Position numbers and translations under genes: made by a program
Part shown: positions 43,482 to 51,306 of the stretch, piece by piece
Numbering within the stretch: the first letter of the stretch is position 1
Layout of the letters: each line of letters begins with the position of its first letter
Assembly: GCF_016616425.1 (NCBI RefSeq)
Contig: NZ_CP067101.1
Span: 5,146,001 to 5,210,000, forward strand
Source of the DNA: Bradyrhizobium diazoefficiens
Lineage (GTDB): Bacteria; Pseudomonadota; Alphaproteobacteria; Rhizobiales; Xanthobacteraceae
Direction: 5' to 3'
Length of the DNA: 64,000 nucleotides
Notes under the pieces: generated by a model
The model's input: only the letters and a program-made list of their open reading frames with translations
Told to the model about the DNA's origin: nothing
Database searches by the model: none

Positions 43482-43515
43482 GCCCCCGCTTGGCTCTCGC
43501 CAAGTGGGGCTTTTT
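43482..43515 (+). terminator. strong orphan terminator, possible small RNA end
   Basis: GCCCCCGCTTGGC, loop TCTC, GCCAAGTGGGGC, TTTTT. No plus-strand gene ends upstream. CCTCC at 43468-43472, an anti-Shine-Dalgarno-like motif, lies 10 bp before the stem. A small RNA starting somewhere after about 43390 is therefore plausible; no promoter could be fixed by eye. Confidence 0.75.
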
Positions 43516-43656
43516 CAGGACACGGCTCAGGAACTCTGTTCATGGTCGGAGAACCACGGGATTGTCCGATGGTCTACCGACAGGTTTGCGCGCCTCTGGA
43601 ATATTATCACGACCAACATGTTAGGGTGTCATAGACGTGAATCGTGGGAGGTCGCC

Positions 43657-43854
43657 ATGAATCACAGAGGCATCGAGTTCACCGTCGCCAAGACGGCAAT
43701 TCCCGGAATCTGGCAGTGGCAGTTCCGCATCGGCGACCAGATCAAGACCGGCAGGACCGAGACGAAAATTGACCTGTTGGCGATCCGGCGCGTCCAGCTG
43801 CGGATCGATCGCGAGCTGAAGCGATCGGCCAGACCGCCTGAGTCGGCCGGATGA
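43657..43854 (+). CDS. small protein of unknown function
   Basis: 65 aa, MNHRGIEFTVAKTAIPGIWQ then WQFRIGDQIKTGRTETKIDL. GGGAGG 5 bp before the ATG. A beta-hairpin-rich N-half is followed by a basic helix. The type is frequent in Bradyrhizobium genomes; the function is unknown. Confidence 0.75.
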   Translation: MNHRGIEFTVAKTAIPGIWQWQFRIGDQIKTGRTETKIDLLAIRRVQLRIDRELKRSARPPESAG

Positions 43855-44012
43855 AAATCGGCGGTCGCACCAAGCCTTCCGCACCAGGGCTGGCAGGGCC
43901 GTGCGGCGGCATCACCCGTAGCCGCCCGGAATTGATCTGACGCGGGTTTGGGATTGGAGTGCGCGCGCCATCGCCTTGGGGACGAGGCCATCACGCGCGA
44001 TCGGTGCCAGCC

Positions 44013-44246
44013 ATGCCGCTCTATTTCTTTCGAATCCGGAATGGCCGTTATTCCGGTTGCGCCGACCAGGCGACGGAATTTGCCGACCGCGATTCGGCCT
44101 GGAAAGAAATGACCAGTGTCTGCGCCGATATGACCGCCGGCATCGCCCGCAAGCTCCGGGAAAATTCCGAATGGCACATGGAGCTGCTGGACGAGGCCAA
44201 GGAGCCGGTGTTCCGGATCCGCATCGTTGCCGAAACCCTCGACTAG
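44013..44246 (+). CDS. DUF6894-type small protein
   Basis: 77 aa (MPLYFFRIRNGRYSGCADQA). The opening M-P-x-Y-[FY]-F-x-x-[RK]-x-G and the E-F-A-D-R-D-x-A-W-x-E stretch fit the DUF6894 family, abundant and of unknown role in rhizobia. The preceding in-frame sequence from 43959 is not family-like and is excluded. Confidence 0.8.
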   Translation: MPLYFFRIRNGRYSGCADQATEFADRDSAWKEMTSVCADMTAGIARKLRENSEWHMELLDEAKEPVFRIRIVAETLD

Positions 44247-44316
44247 CAAGGCGTCCGGCTCATGCTCAAACAACAACCCAAAGCGCGATGACGATTCATC
44301 CTGACCGCATCGCGCT

Positions 44317-44571
44317 TTAGTCTGCGCTGGGCAGCCGCCGCATGGTGAACTCGATGTCGCCGCCGGGCAGTTCGCGCCAGGTCTCGACCGCGCTCATATA
44401 GCCGGCCTTGGGGTAGCGGGCAAAGAAGGCCTGCGCTCTTTCCCGCGCCGCCGCGCGCGGCAGCGTGAAGGTCTCGCGCAAATAGCCGTCGCCGATCTTC
44501 TGGTCCGGCTTGCCGGCCATCTTGCGCCGGCGCGCCATCCGCTCGGCAAGATCCCGCGGACGATCGGCCAT
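44317..44571 (-). CDS. small protein of unknown function
   Basis: 84 aa (MADRPRDLAERMARRRKMAG). GAGGAGG 7-8 bp upstream fixes the start at 44571. Basic N-half, then LRETFTLPRAAARERAQAFF and GGDIEFTMRRL; no domain recognised. Confidence 0.7.
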   Translation of the reverse strand: MADRPRDLAERMARRRKMAGKPDQKIGDGYLRETFTLPRAAARERAQAFFARYPKAGYMSAVETWRELPGGDIEFTMRRLPSAD

Positions 44572-44675
44572 GTCCTGTCCTCCTCTACGCAAAACTCTCC
44601 TGCGAGATGTAGGAGGCCGGCGATGCAAGGAGGAGTCCCGGCCGGAGGCGTCAACCGCCCCCGATCGGCGCAAGC

Positions 44676-44942
44676 TCAATTGGCGGCAGTACCGGATTTC
44701 TTCTTCGGCGCCGCAGACTGTTTCGGCGGATCGGAGCGCATTCCGCCCCAGGGATCATTGGACGCCTTGGAATCCGGAATCTTCTTCAGCGTTTCCTTGT
44801 AGGCCTTTTCACGCTCGGCTTCCGCGGCCCTCTCCTCGGGGGACTTGCTCGGGCTGTCCTGCAGCAAATTGATATTGGGCAGTTGCGCATAGGCAGGTCC
44901 CGCCAGCACGGCCAGCACCGCGGCCAAACGGAAAAGCTTCAT
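44676..44942 (-). CDS. small exported protein with AYK..L..IP..K..DPW motif
   Basis: 88 aa. Signal peptide MKLFRLAAVLAVLAGPAYA, then a charged helix (SPEERAAEAEREKAYKETLK) and KIPDSKASNDPWGGMRSDPP with a Lys-rich end. The block EKAYKxxLxxIPxxKxxxDPWxGxR recurs in the gene at 49727-49951, so the two are paralogues. Periplasmic; function unknown. Confidence 0.8.
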   Translation of the reverse strand: MKLFRLAAVLAVLAGPAYAQLPNINLLQDSPSKSPEERAAEAEREKAYKETLKKIPDSKASNDPWGGMRSDPPKQSAAPKKKSGTAAN

Positions 44943-45036
44943 CGTCTACTCCTTGATCATCCATGAGGCCCGGATCGCCCGCGCCTCGTCATCCTTGTCG
45001 CCGGCGGCCGCGGTCGCCGGGGCCGTCCGGGGCCGG

Positions 45037-45171
45037 CTAAAGCCGATCCGATCTGCACGATTTGGGCGCATGCAGCCAATCGTCCCAGATCGGACCGCAT
45101 TTGGTGCACCCGCTCAGCGCGAGGCCGAGCGCGGCCATGGAAAGGACGAGGACATACCGACGCAACATCAT
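45037..45171 (-). CDS. tiny lipoprotein
   Basis: 44 aa (MMLRRYVLVLSMAALGLALS, then GCTKCGPIWDDWLHAPKSCR). The lipobox LALSGC gives a mature lipopeptide of about 23 residues with three cysteines. Two adjacent ATGs (45171, 45168) can serve. Function unknown; it may be a small cell-envelope factor. Confidence 0.6.
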   Translation of the reverse strand: MMLRRYVLVLSMAALGLALSGCTKCGPIWDDWLHAPKSCRSDRL

Positions 45172-45317
45172 CCACCCGCACCCCAAGCGAGGCATCATAT
45201 CGGCCCAAGTCAGGCATTTTCAAGCCGACCGGATCCGCCCGAGACCGGGTGACTTTGCCGCGGCGATGCGCGCACAATGGAGCGCAACATCCGGCCATAC
45301 AGGAGAGTGCGACCGCA

Positions 45318-45782
45318 ATGCAGATGCAGCCAGAAGCCGAGTTCGGCCTCCCCGATGCCAGACGCCTCCTCGGCGAGGTCTTTGCGCCCTGGGTCCAGGA
45401 TCTCAACCTCGCGGTCGAGCGCCTCGAGCACGTGCAGCCGGCGGATGCGCCGGACTGGCAGCCGGGCGCGCTCCTGCGCATGCCGTTTTCGGAGCGGTTG
45501 TGCCGGAATGGCGGCGTGGTCTGCGGCCAGGCCCTGATGGCGCTCGCCGACACCGCGATGGTGATCGCGAACTTCGCCGCCAATCGCGGCTACCGCCCCA
45601 TGACCACGGTCGACCAGACCACGCATTTCATGCGCGCCATCTCCTCGTCGGACGTGCTGGCGGACGCGCGCGTGGTGCGGCTCGGGCGCACGATGAGCTT
45701 CGGCCGCGTCACGCTGCTCTCGGCCGCCGACGGCAAGCCGGCCGCGATGGTGTCCAGCGCGTTCGCGATGCTGCCGGGTTGA
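45318..45782 (+). CDS. PaaI-family hotdog thioesterase
   Basis: 154 aa from ATG 45318, which has AGGAGAG about 10 bp upstream. Hotdog core LCRNGGVVCGQALMALADTA, with the acidic catalytic residue, and TTVDQTTHFMRAISSSDVLA. This is the second enzyme of this class in the window (the other is at 18885-19364); they differ too much to be a recent duplication. Substrate unknown. Confidence 0.85.
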   Translation: MQMQPEAEFGLPDARRLLGEVFAPWVQDLNLAVERLEHVQPADAPDWQPGALLRMPFSERLCRNGGVVCGQALMALADTAMVIANFAANRGYRPMTTVDQTTHFMRAISSSDVLADARVVRLGRTMSFGRVTLLSAADGKPAAMVSSAFAMLPG

Positions 45783-45948
45783 TTGTCACTCGCAGCAAGC
45801 GGGTGCCGCGAGCGCTAGGCGCAGCGCTCGCGGGAGGGCAACAGGTCGAGCCGCCATCGAGTCGCGCTTCAACGTCGTAAACGAAGTCTGAAGCGCCGTG
45901 CAAGTAGCGCCAGTATTGAGTTTAGTTCGAGGTAATTTCTATACACTA

Positions 45949-45988
45949 ACTTGCCATCATAACGATGGACTTGCCATCATAACGACGG
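45949..45988. repeat. 20-bp tandem duplication before the PilZ gene
   Basis: ACTTGCCATCATAACGATGG is followed at once by ACTTGCCATCATAACGACGG (one difference). It ends 10 bp before the ATG of the PilZ gene, so it forms the leader and the ribosome-binding region. Confidence 0.9.
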
Positions 45989-45998
45989 ATCGACGCCG

Positions 45999-46241
45999 AT
46001 GATCGAGAAGCGTACAGCGCAGCGTTACCGCGTCTTCAAGGGTGGAACGATCACCTTCGACAGCAACGGCATCCCGTGCACGGTGCGAAACATGTCGGCA
46101 GGCGGCGCAGCGCTCGACCTCGACGCCCCCGCCAGATTGCCGCAGTCGATCACGCTCTCGATCGCATGCGATGATTTCGTGCGGAAGTGTCGCACGGTTT
46201 GGCGCAGTGACAAGCGCGTCGGCCTCGCCTTCGAGCAATAG
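45999..46241 (+). CDS. PilZ-domain protein
   Basis: 80 aa, a single PilZ domain. The cyclic-di-GMP site begins EKRTAQRYRV (RxxxR-type) and continues with VRNMSAGGAALDLDAPARL (D/NxSxxG). It is probably a stand-alone c-di-GMP receptor. The leader is a tandem 20-bp repeat with no obvious ribosome-binding site. Confidence 0.9.
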   Translation: MIEKRTAQRYRVFKGGTITFDSNGIPCTVRNMSAGGAALDLDAPARLPQSITLSIACDDFVRKCRTVWRSDKRVGLAFEQ

Positions 46242-46379
46242 CGCGCGCGATGTGAACGTAATCGATCGTGGGCTCATGGGTCCTGCCCATCGATGCTGGC
46301 CACCGCTGGGTCAGCATGGTGAATCGGAAACATACTGATTTGAAATCCCAAATCGGTTCAAGTTAACTCCCATCCCGTC

Positions 46380-48389
46380 TTAGACGGCAAACGAGGCCGG
46401 CGCTTCGCCGGCGCAATGCCGGCGCCACATTTCGTTGAAGGCCTTTTCGATGTGTCGCGTCATGCCGACAGTATCGAAGAGAGGCCAAGTGGTCCGATGC
46501 GCCGCGAGCTTGCGCCTGAGGGCGGCGCGAAGCCCGGAATCGTGTGTGATCCGAAGCGCCAAACCCTCATATTCGTCCAGCGACCGCGTCACCAACTCAG
46601 GAAGGCCGACGGCATTCAGGAGACTGGCTGCAACACGTCCCGGAAAGGCGGTGCCGAGGCAGGTCAGGACCGGCAGGCCAGCCCAAAGCGCGTCGCTGGT
46701 CGTGGTATGGGCGTTGTAGGGCAATGTGTCCAGGAACAGATCGGCGAGCTGGTAGCGCGCCAAGTGTTCGTCGGGAGGGACCTGTGGGGCGAACACGATC
46801 CGCTCGGCGGCGACACTGCGCGCAACGGCTTCACGCCTCAGGTTCTCCCTCGCGATCGGGTCCTCTCCAAGCAGCCAAAGAACGCTGCCGGCGGTCTTGG
46901 CAAGGAGCCTCATCCAGACGTCAAACAGCAGGGGCGTAAGCTTGGACGTTCTGTTGAACGCGCAGTAGACGAACGCATCCTCCGGCAGTCCGACCTCGCT
47001 ACGGGTCGGTACATTTGGCAGGAGCAGGCGTTTCGAGTCGGTCGCCTGATAGCTGTCGGGAAGATAGACCAGCTTCTCAGTGTAATGCTGCTGCTCTCCT
47101 TCGGGGATGACGATCCGGTCGGCCATGAGGTAGTCGATATATGAGGCGCCCATCGTGCCGGGAAAGCCGAGATAGTTGACCTGGATGGGGGCCGGCCGGC
47201 GCGCAAGGATTTTCGGCCGGGCGCCGGCGGTGAAGCCTCCCAGATCAACCAGGACCTCTATGTCGAGCCGGCGTATCAGGTCGGCCACGTCCTCGTCGGC
47301 AAGATGGCTGACGTCTTCAAAGCGTTGGAATGCCGTCTTCAGGCGGTTGCGCATCTCGCTCCGGTCATCCGGTCCGTAGGAGATGGCGCTGATGTCGAAG
47401 CGCTCGCGGTCGTGCTCCTCGAAGACCCCAGCCATCAAATGCGCAGTCGCGTGACTGCGAAAATCGGCAGAGATGTACGCGATGCGCAGCCTGGAGACCG
47501 GAGACCGCGTTCTGGGTATCGCGCCACCCCGATCCGGGGCGACCTTGGCGACATATGCCTTCGCACAGGTCAATTGGTGTGCAGGAGATGACGAGGCATG
47601 AAAGAAGATGAAGGGATCGATCAGCACGCCCGATTCCACTGCCTCGTCCAGCGCGGCCTGTTCACGTTCGAAACTGCGCCAGTCGGCATGTTTCCGCCTG
47701 GAAGCAACGAGGTTGCTCAGCGCGAAAGGGAAGGCTCTGTCCAGTGCAACCGTTCTTTCGAGCGCTCCGATTGCTGCGTCGTCTCGACCCATCTGGGTCA
47801 GGACCTCGGATAACGCGAAATGATTCTGTGGATCCGACGATGCAAGCTCGACGGCGCTTTGGTAGCTGTCATGCGCTTTCTCGAGCTGACCAAGTTGCCG
47901 GAACGCACTGCCTCGGTTTGCGAACGCTGCGCTCGATGGCGCGATCGCAATGGCACGATCGAGTTCCGCGATGGCGCCGTGAGGCTCCTGCCGTGCAAGC
48001 AGGATCGCTCCGCGATTGAGATGCGCTTCGGCGAAGTTCGGAGACAAGGCAATCACCTTCGCAAGCCAAGCGAGTGCATCGTCCGTCTTGCCTAATGCGC
48101 GCAGCACGTTGGCATAGTTGAAAAGAACGTCGGGATTGCCGGAATCGACGCGGGCAGCCTTCTTTAGCAAGGGCTCGGCGTCCACGAAATTGCCGCGCTG
48201 GGCGTGCAACAGCCCCAGCATATGGAGCGCGACGGCATGTGTTCTGCTCCCCCTCAGAACGGTCCTGTAGGCCCGTTCCGCCTCCGGCAGCTTGCCCGAA
48301 CGGTGCGCAGCAATCGCCTGGTCTAGAATAGCCGACGGAGGGAGTGAGGAGGAGGCCGAAGCTCCCCTGTTGCGGCTTTGCTGTGTCAT
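46380..48389 (-). CDS. TPR protein with O-GlcNAc-transferase (GT41) domain
   Basis: 669 aa. Residues about 20-235 hold six TPR units (AERAYRTVLRGSRTHAVALH, AEPLLKKAARVDSGNPDVLF, ALAWLAKVIALSPNFAEAHL). Residues about 300-660 are a GT41 GT-B domain: RIAYISADFRSHATAHLMAG with the catalytic-site His, VNYLGFPGTMGASYIDYLMA, AFNRTSKLTPLLFDVWMRLL and LFLDTLPYNAHTTTSDALWA for UDP-sugar binding. Bacterial members glycosylate proteins, including flagellins and adhesins. The FkbM gene next door suggests a modification pair. Confidence 0.92.
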   Translation of the reverse strand: MTQQSRNRGASASSSLPPSAILDQAIAAHRSGKLPEAERAYRTVLRGSRTHAVALHMLGLLHAQRGNFVDAEPLLKKAARVDSGNPDVLFNYANVLRALGKTDDALAWLAKVIALSPNFAEAHLNRGAILLARQEPHGAIAELDRAIAIAPSSAAFANRGSAFRQLGQLEKAHDSYQSAVELASSDPQNHFALSEVLTQMGRDDAAIGALERTVALDRAFPFALSNLVASRRKHADWRSFEREQAALDEAVESGVLIDPFIFFHASSSPAHQLTCAKAYVAKVAPDRGGAIPRTRSPVSRLRIAYISADFRSHATAHLMAGVFEEHDRERFDISAISYGPDDRSEMRNRLKTAFQRFEDVSHLADEDVADLIRRLDIEVLVDLGGFTAGARPKILARRPAPIQVNYLGFPGTMGASYIDYLMADRIVIPEGEQQHYTEKLVYLPDSYQATDSKRLLLPNVPTRSEVGLPEDAFVYCAFNRTSKLTPLLFDVWMRLLAKTAGSVLWLLGEDPIARENLRREAVARSVAAERIVFAPQVPPDEHLARYQLADLFLDTLPYNAHTTTSDALWAGLPVLTCLGTAFPGRVAASLLNAVGLPELVTRSLDEYEGLALRITHDSGLRAALRRKLAAHRTTWPLFDTVGMTRHIEKAFNEMWRRHCAGEAPASFAV

Positions 48390-48734
48390 GTGATTGGGTT
48401 TCTGGACCCCGACGACGGGGCCGTGCTTTGGCGAATGGGTGCAAAAACTCTAGCCGCCTTTGCTGGAGAGAACAACGACCCGGGCCGCTCGCGCTTCAAG
48501 CCATGAGATTACCGCAGTTGTGTCGAGATCGCCACCCACGTCATGTATTTGGTCGCGGAGTGATTTTGAGCACAAGAGCAAAGTCATTGATCATATTAGC
48601 GGCAATTTCGGAGACGAAAATGGCCCCAGCAAGGCTTACGGATTGCTGGGGTTTTGCCAACTTGGTTGCGGGAAGGCGCAACAGCCGCTCCTACAGACTT
48701 GCGCCGATAATGCGCGCATTTTTCAAAATCTCGC
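48390..48734. other. gap between GT41 and FkbM genes
   Basis: 345 bp with no supportable gene. It contains a hairpin CCCCAGCAA (48624-48632) / TTGCTGGGG (48643-48651) followed by TTTT on the plus strand. Both flanking genes run on the minus strand, so a plus-strand terminator here either ends an unannotated RNA or works weakly for the FkbM transcript. Confidence 0.6.
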
Positions 48735-49604
48735 TTAGAGCTTGGCGTTGGGAAGCTGGACGGACGCCATGTAATCGTAGATCGCGCGATCGGGGATCGC
48801 TTTACGCGCAATCAAATGGTGAATGCAGTTCGCTGCAAGGTCAAACGAGCGATAGCAATGATGAGCGATCATTGCCAGATGCTTGAGTTGATCGACCGTC
48901 ATGTCGGCTGGCCGCATGAAGTTTCGCACATAGACGATGTCCGCCTCCAGCAACTGGTTCATGGCCGCGTGGGGATTGGACGGGTCGCTCAACGGAGCGA
49001 TCATGCGCTGCTTGACGGCCGTGAAGGCGTGGGGAACGAACCCATGCTTGCGCAATTCGCCATCGATGTCGCCAAATGTGGGCTGCTCCTTGTAGAGACA
49101 AAGAAACGAGACCTCCGTTTCGATGGCGACCGCCTGCTTCAGTTTTTGCCGCCCACTTCCGAAAACGGCTAGTTCCGAGCCCTGAACGTCGATTTTCAGG
49201 AAATCCAGATCCTGGATTTCGGCAATATCGTCGAGCCGGCGGGTCTGGACCGGATGTTCGCTGACCACGCTGCCCCATTCGGCAAACTTCGCGAAATGCG
49301 AGAGCACATTCTGGTCCGGGAGCAGCAGGCTTGTCATTCCCGGCATCCGGCAGAGACGTAGCCTTGCCTTGTGCCCGTTTCCAACGACATAGTGATAGTA
49401 GCTCTCCAGGTCGCTTTTGCGGGCATTGAGCTCCGCGAGCGCCGCGTCCTGCGGTTCAAAGCCAATGACGGTACAGAGTCTTCGTTGCAGCATCGCCTTG
49501 TAGGGCGGCTCACCATCGATCGGATTGGCCCCGACATCAACCACCGAGGTGAGCCGCGCCGGCTGGAGCAGGTTGTTCAGAAGGTCCGGTTCGTTGTTGC
49601 TCAT
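48735..49604 (-). CDS. FkbM-family SAM-dependent methyltransferase
   Basis: 289 aa. The SAM motif I is SVVDVGANPIDGEPPYKAML, the post-I acidic site is VIGFEPQDAALAELN, and DLDFLKIDVQGSELAVFGSG is the FkbM hallmark (KIDVEG-type). FkbM enzymes O-methylate sugars of glycolipids, polysaccharides or flagellin glycans. The final 80 residues (IVYVRNFMRPADMTVDQLKH) are an extension typical of the polysaccharide-type branch. Confidence 0.88.
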   Translation of the reverse strand: MSNNEPDLLNNLLQPARLTSVVDVGANPIDGEPPYKAMLQRRLCTVIGFEPQDAALAELNARKSDLESYYHYVVGNGHKARLRLCRMPGMTSLLLPDQNVLSHFAKFAEWGSVVSEHPVQTRRLDDIAEIQDLDFLKIDVQGSELAVFGSGRQKLKQAVAIETEVSFLCLYKEQPTFGDIDGELRKHGFVPHAFTAVKQRMIAPLSDPSNPHAAMNQLLEADIVYVRNFMRPADMTVDQLKHLAMIAHHCYRSFDLAANCIHHLIARKAIPDRAIYDYMASVQLPNAKL

Positions 49605-49726
49605 ATGCGGCGAAGCCCATGGAAGGAATTGCAGTCCGGCGTCAACCTATCACAACGAACGTTCGCATCGCATCCACATCACGATGATGATTGCCGCGAC
49701 GCGACGAGAGCAGCGCCAGGCCTATT

Positions 49727-49951
49727 CTATTTCGGCTTCTTGGCGGGTTCGCTCGGGCGGGCCCCGCTCCACGGGTCGTACTTGTCCTTGGGCTCGGGAA
49801 TGCGCTCGAGCGCGGCCTTGTAGGCTTTCTCGTCGACCTTGGGCTTGTTGTCCGCGGGCTTGGCCGCGTCATGGGGTTGCCGCCGGCCCTGCGCCTGCGC
49901 CGAGGCGGCCGTCAGTGCCAGCGCGGCGGCCGCGATGACCAAAATCCTCAT
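49727..49951 (-). CDS. small exported protein with AYK..L..IP..K..DPW motif
   Basis: 74 aa from ATG 49951 (signal peptide MRILVIAAAALALTAASAQA); ATG 49966 is an alternative. Mature part: KVDEKAYKAALERIPEPKDK YDPWSGARPSEP and KKPK at the end. The core block is shared with the protein at 44676-44942. Periplasmic, function unknown. Confidence 0.8.
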   Translation of the reverse strand: MRILVIAAAALALTAASAQAQGRRQPHDAAKPADNKPKVDEKAYKAALERIPEPKDKYDPWSGARPSEPAKKPK

Positions 49952-50103
49952 TGGTGCAATCCCCATTGTCCGGGGTACAAACTAGCCTGCAATCGCGGGA
50001 TAGCAAATGCCGCGATTGCCGAGGCTTCAGCAAAACTTGATCGGCAAGACCTTCGGCGGATCGCATTCGTGCCTATCTGTTTGCCCGCAGGGGACCTTCA
50101 CGG

Positions 50104-50526
50104 ATGTTGCGGACTATTGCTCATGCGGCGCTGCTCGCCGGCGCGCTTACGCTCGCTGCCTGCGGCTTTGCCGACAGCCACGCGCCGGTGCCTGAGTTCA
50201 TGCGCATGAAGGAGGCCGAGCAGTCGCCGCCGGAAGCGCCTCCCGACGTCAGGCGCTTGGTACGAGAGCAGATCGACGTCGTCTTCCTCACCACTTCCAA
50301 TCCGCGCGAAGTGCACGTCGCCCCGCCCCATCGTGAGGTGCGCGGACCGGGCTGGACCGCCTGCGTCCGCGCGCAGCTGACCTCCGCGACCGGCACCCCG
50401 CTCGGGGCCCAGACCTATATCGTGACGATATCAGGCGGAAAGGTCGTCGACCGCCGGCGCGCGGAAGCCGACGACATCTGCGGGACCGAGACTTACGAGC
50501 CGATCCAGTCATCCGTCGACGAATGA
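50104..50526 (+). CDS. putative lipoprotein
   Basis: 140 aa. Signal peptide with lipobox: MLRTIAHAALLAGALTLAAC (Cys20). The mature region has REVRGPGWTACVRAQLTSAT, GAQTYIVTISGGKVVDRRRA and two cysteines besides the lipid-bearing one. No domain recognised. Confidence 0.82.
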   Translation: MLRTIAHAALLAGALTLAACGFADSHAPVPEFMRMKEAEQSPPEAPPDVRRLVREQIDVVFLTTSNPREVHVAPPHREVRGPGWTACVRAQLTSATGTPLGAQTYIVTISGGKVVDRRRAEADDICGTETYEPIQSSVDE

Positions 50527-50702
50527 GGCCATCGGCTCGGGCATCAAGCCCGTTTGCTGGATCGCATCTTGCTTTGGTCGTTGTCAGACGAGGGAACATA
50601 CCTTCCCGAAGGAGCCGATTCCGGGAAAAACCAGCATGCGACCGGAACGATCCCCGCCTCCCATTCTTGTTACCGCCGAGGGCAGTTTCGGTGGAGGACA
50701 TG

Positions 50703-51029
50703 ATGAGGACATTCACGATTGCGTTGTTGGCGGGCGTCGGGGCTTTGGCAGCCGCGTCGAGCGCGAAGGCTTCCGACATCTTCACGACCAGCGAGTACAC
50801 CAATCCGGATCTCGTGCAGCAGGTGCGCCTCGTCTGCGACGATGCCGGCCGCTGCTACCGCACGCGCGGCCGTGCGCGTGTGATCGTGCGTGACTCCTAC
50901 AACTACACGCCGCGCGAACGCTATTACGAGCGTCGGACGTATCGTCGCGACTGGGATGACGGCCCGCGCGCCGGCGTCGGCATTCGCGCGCCCGGCGTCA
51001 GCGTGGGCGTGGGCGTCGACCGCTGGTAA
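50703..51029 (+). CDS. small exported protein rich in Tyr and Arg
   Basis: 108 aa from ATG 50703 (GGAGG 5 bp upstream; the ATG at 50700 is too close). Signal peptide MRTFTIALLAGVGALAAASS. Mature protein has two cysteines in VRLVCDDAGRCYRTRG, a Tyr/Arg-rich middle (ERYYERRTYRRDWDDGPR) and a repetitive GIRAPGVSVGVGV end. Common in rhizobia, function unknown. Confidence 0.8.
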   Translation: MRTFTIALLAGVGALAAASSAKASDIFTTSEYTNPDLVQQVRLVCDDAGRCYRTRGRARVIVRDSYNYTPRERYYERRTYRRDWDDGPRAGVGIRAPGVSVGVGVDRW

Positions 51030-51045
51030 CGTCATGCAATGCCGG

Positions 51046-51078
51046 ACACCTCGCCCCGCTTAAGCCGGCGAGGTGTTT
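51046..51078 (+). terminator. hairpin after the Tyr/Arg-rich gene
   Basis: ACACCTCGCC / GGCGAGGTGT, 10 bp stem with an 11-base loop, followed by only TT, 17 bp after the stop codon. Probably a terminator though the T-run is weak. Confidence 0.55.
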
Positions 51079-51306
51079 GTGCGTTAAGCACGATCCGGAA
51101 TAGGGTGCAGCGAATTTCCAGATGAAGTCGATCAGCAAGATCGAGTTGCGCACTCGAGCATGATGTTCCTCAAGGCCGGCTGTGGTCAACGCGCGGTTAA
51201 CGCTACCACTCGAATTGAAGCGGCGCCCCAACGGTATTTTCCATTCTTTGCGCTAAGGATGCCCGCGTAACACGGGCTCGGCCCGCGTGATTGGGGACGA
51301 CGGGAC

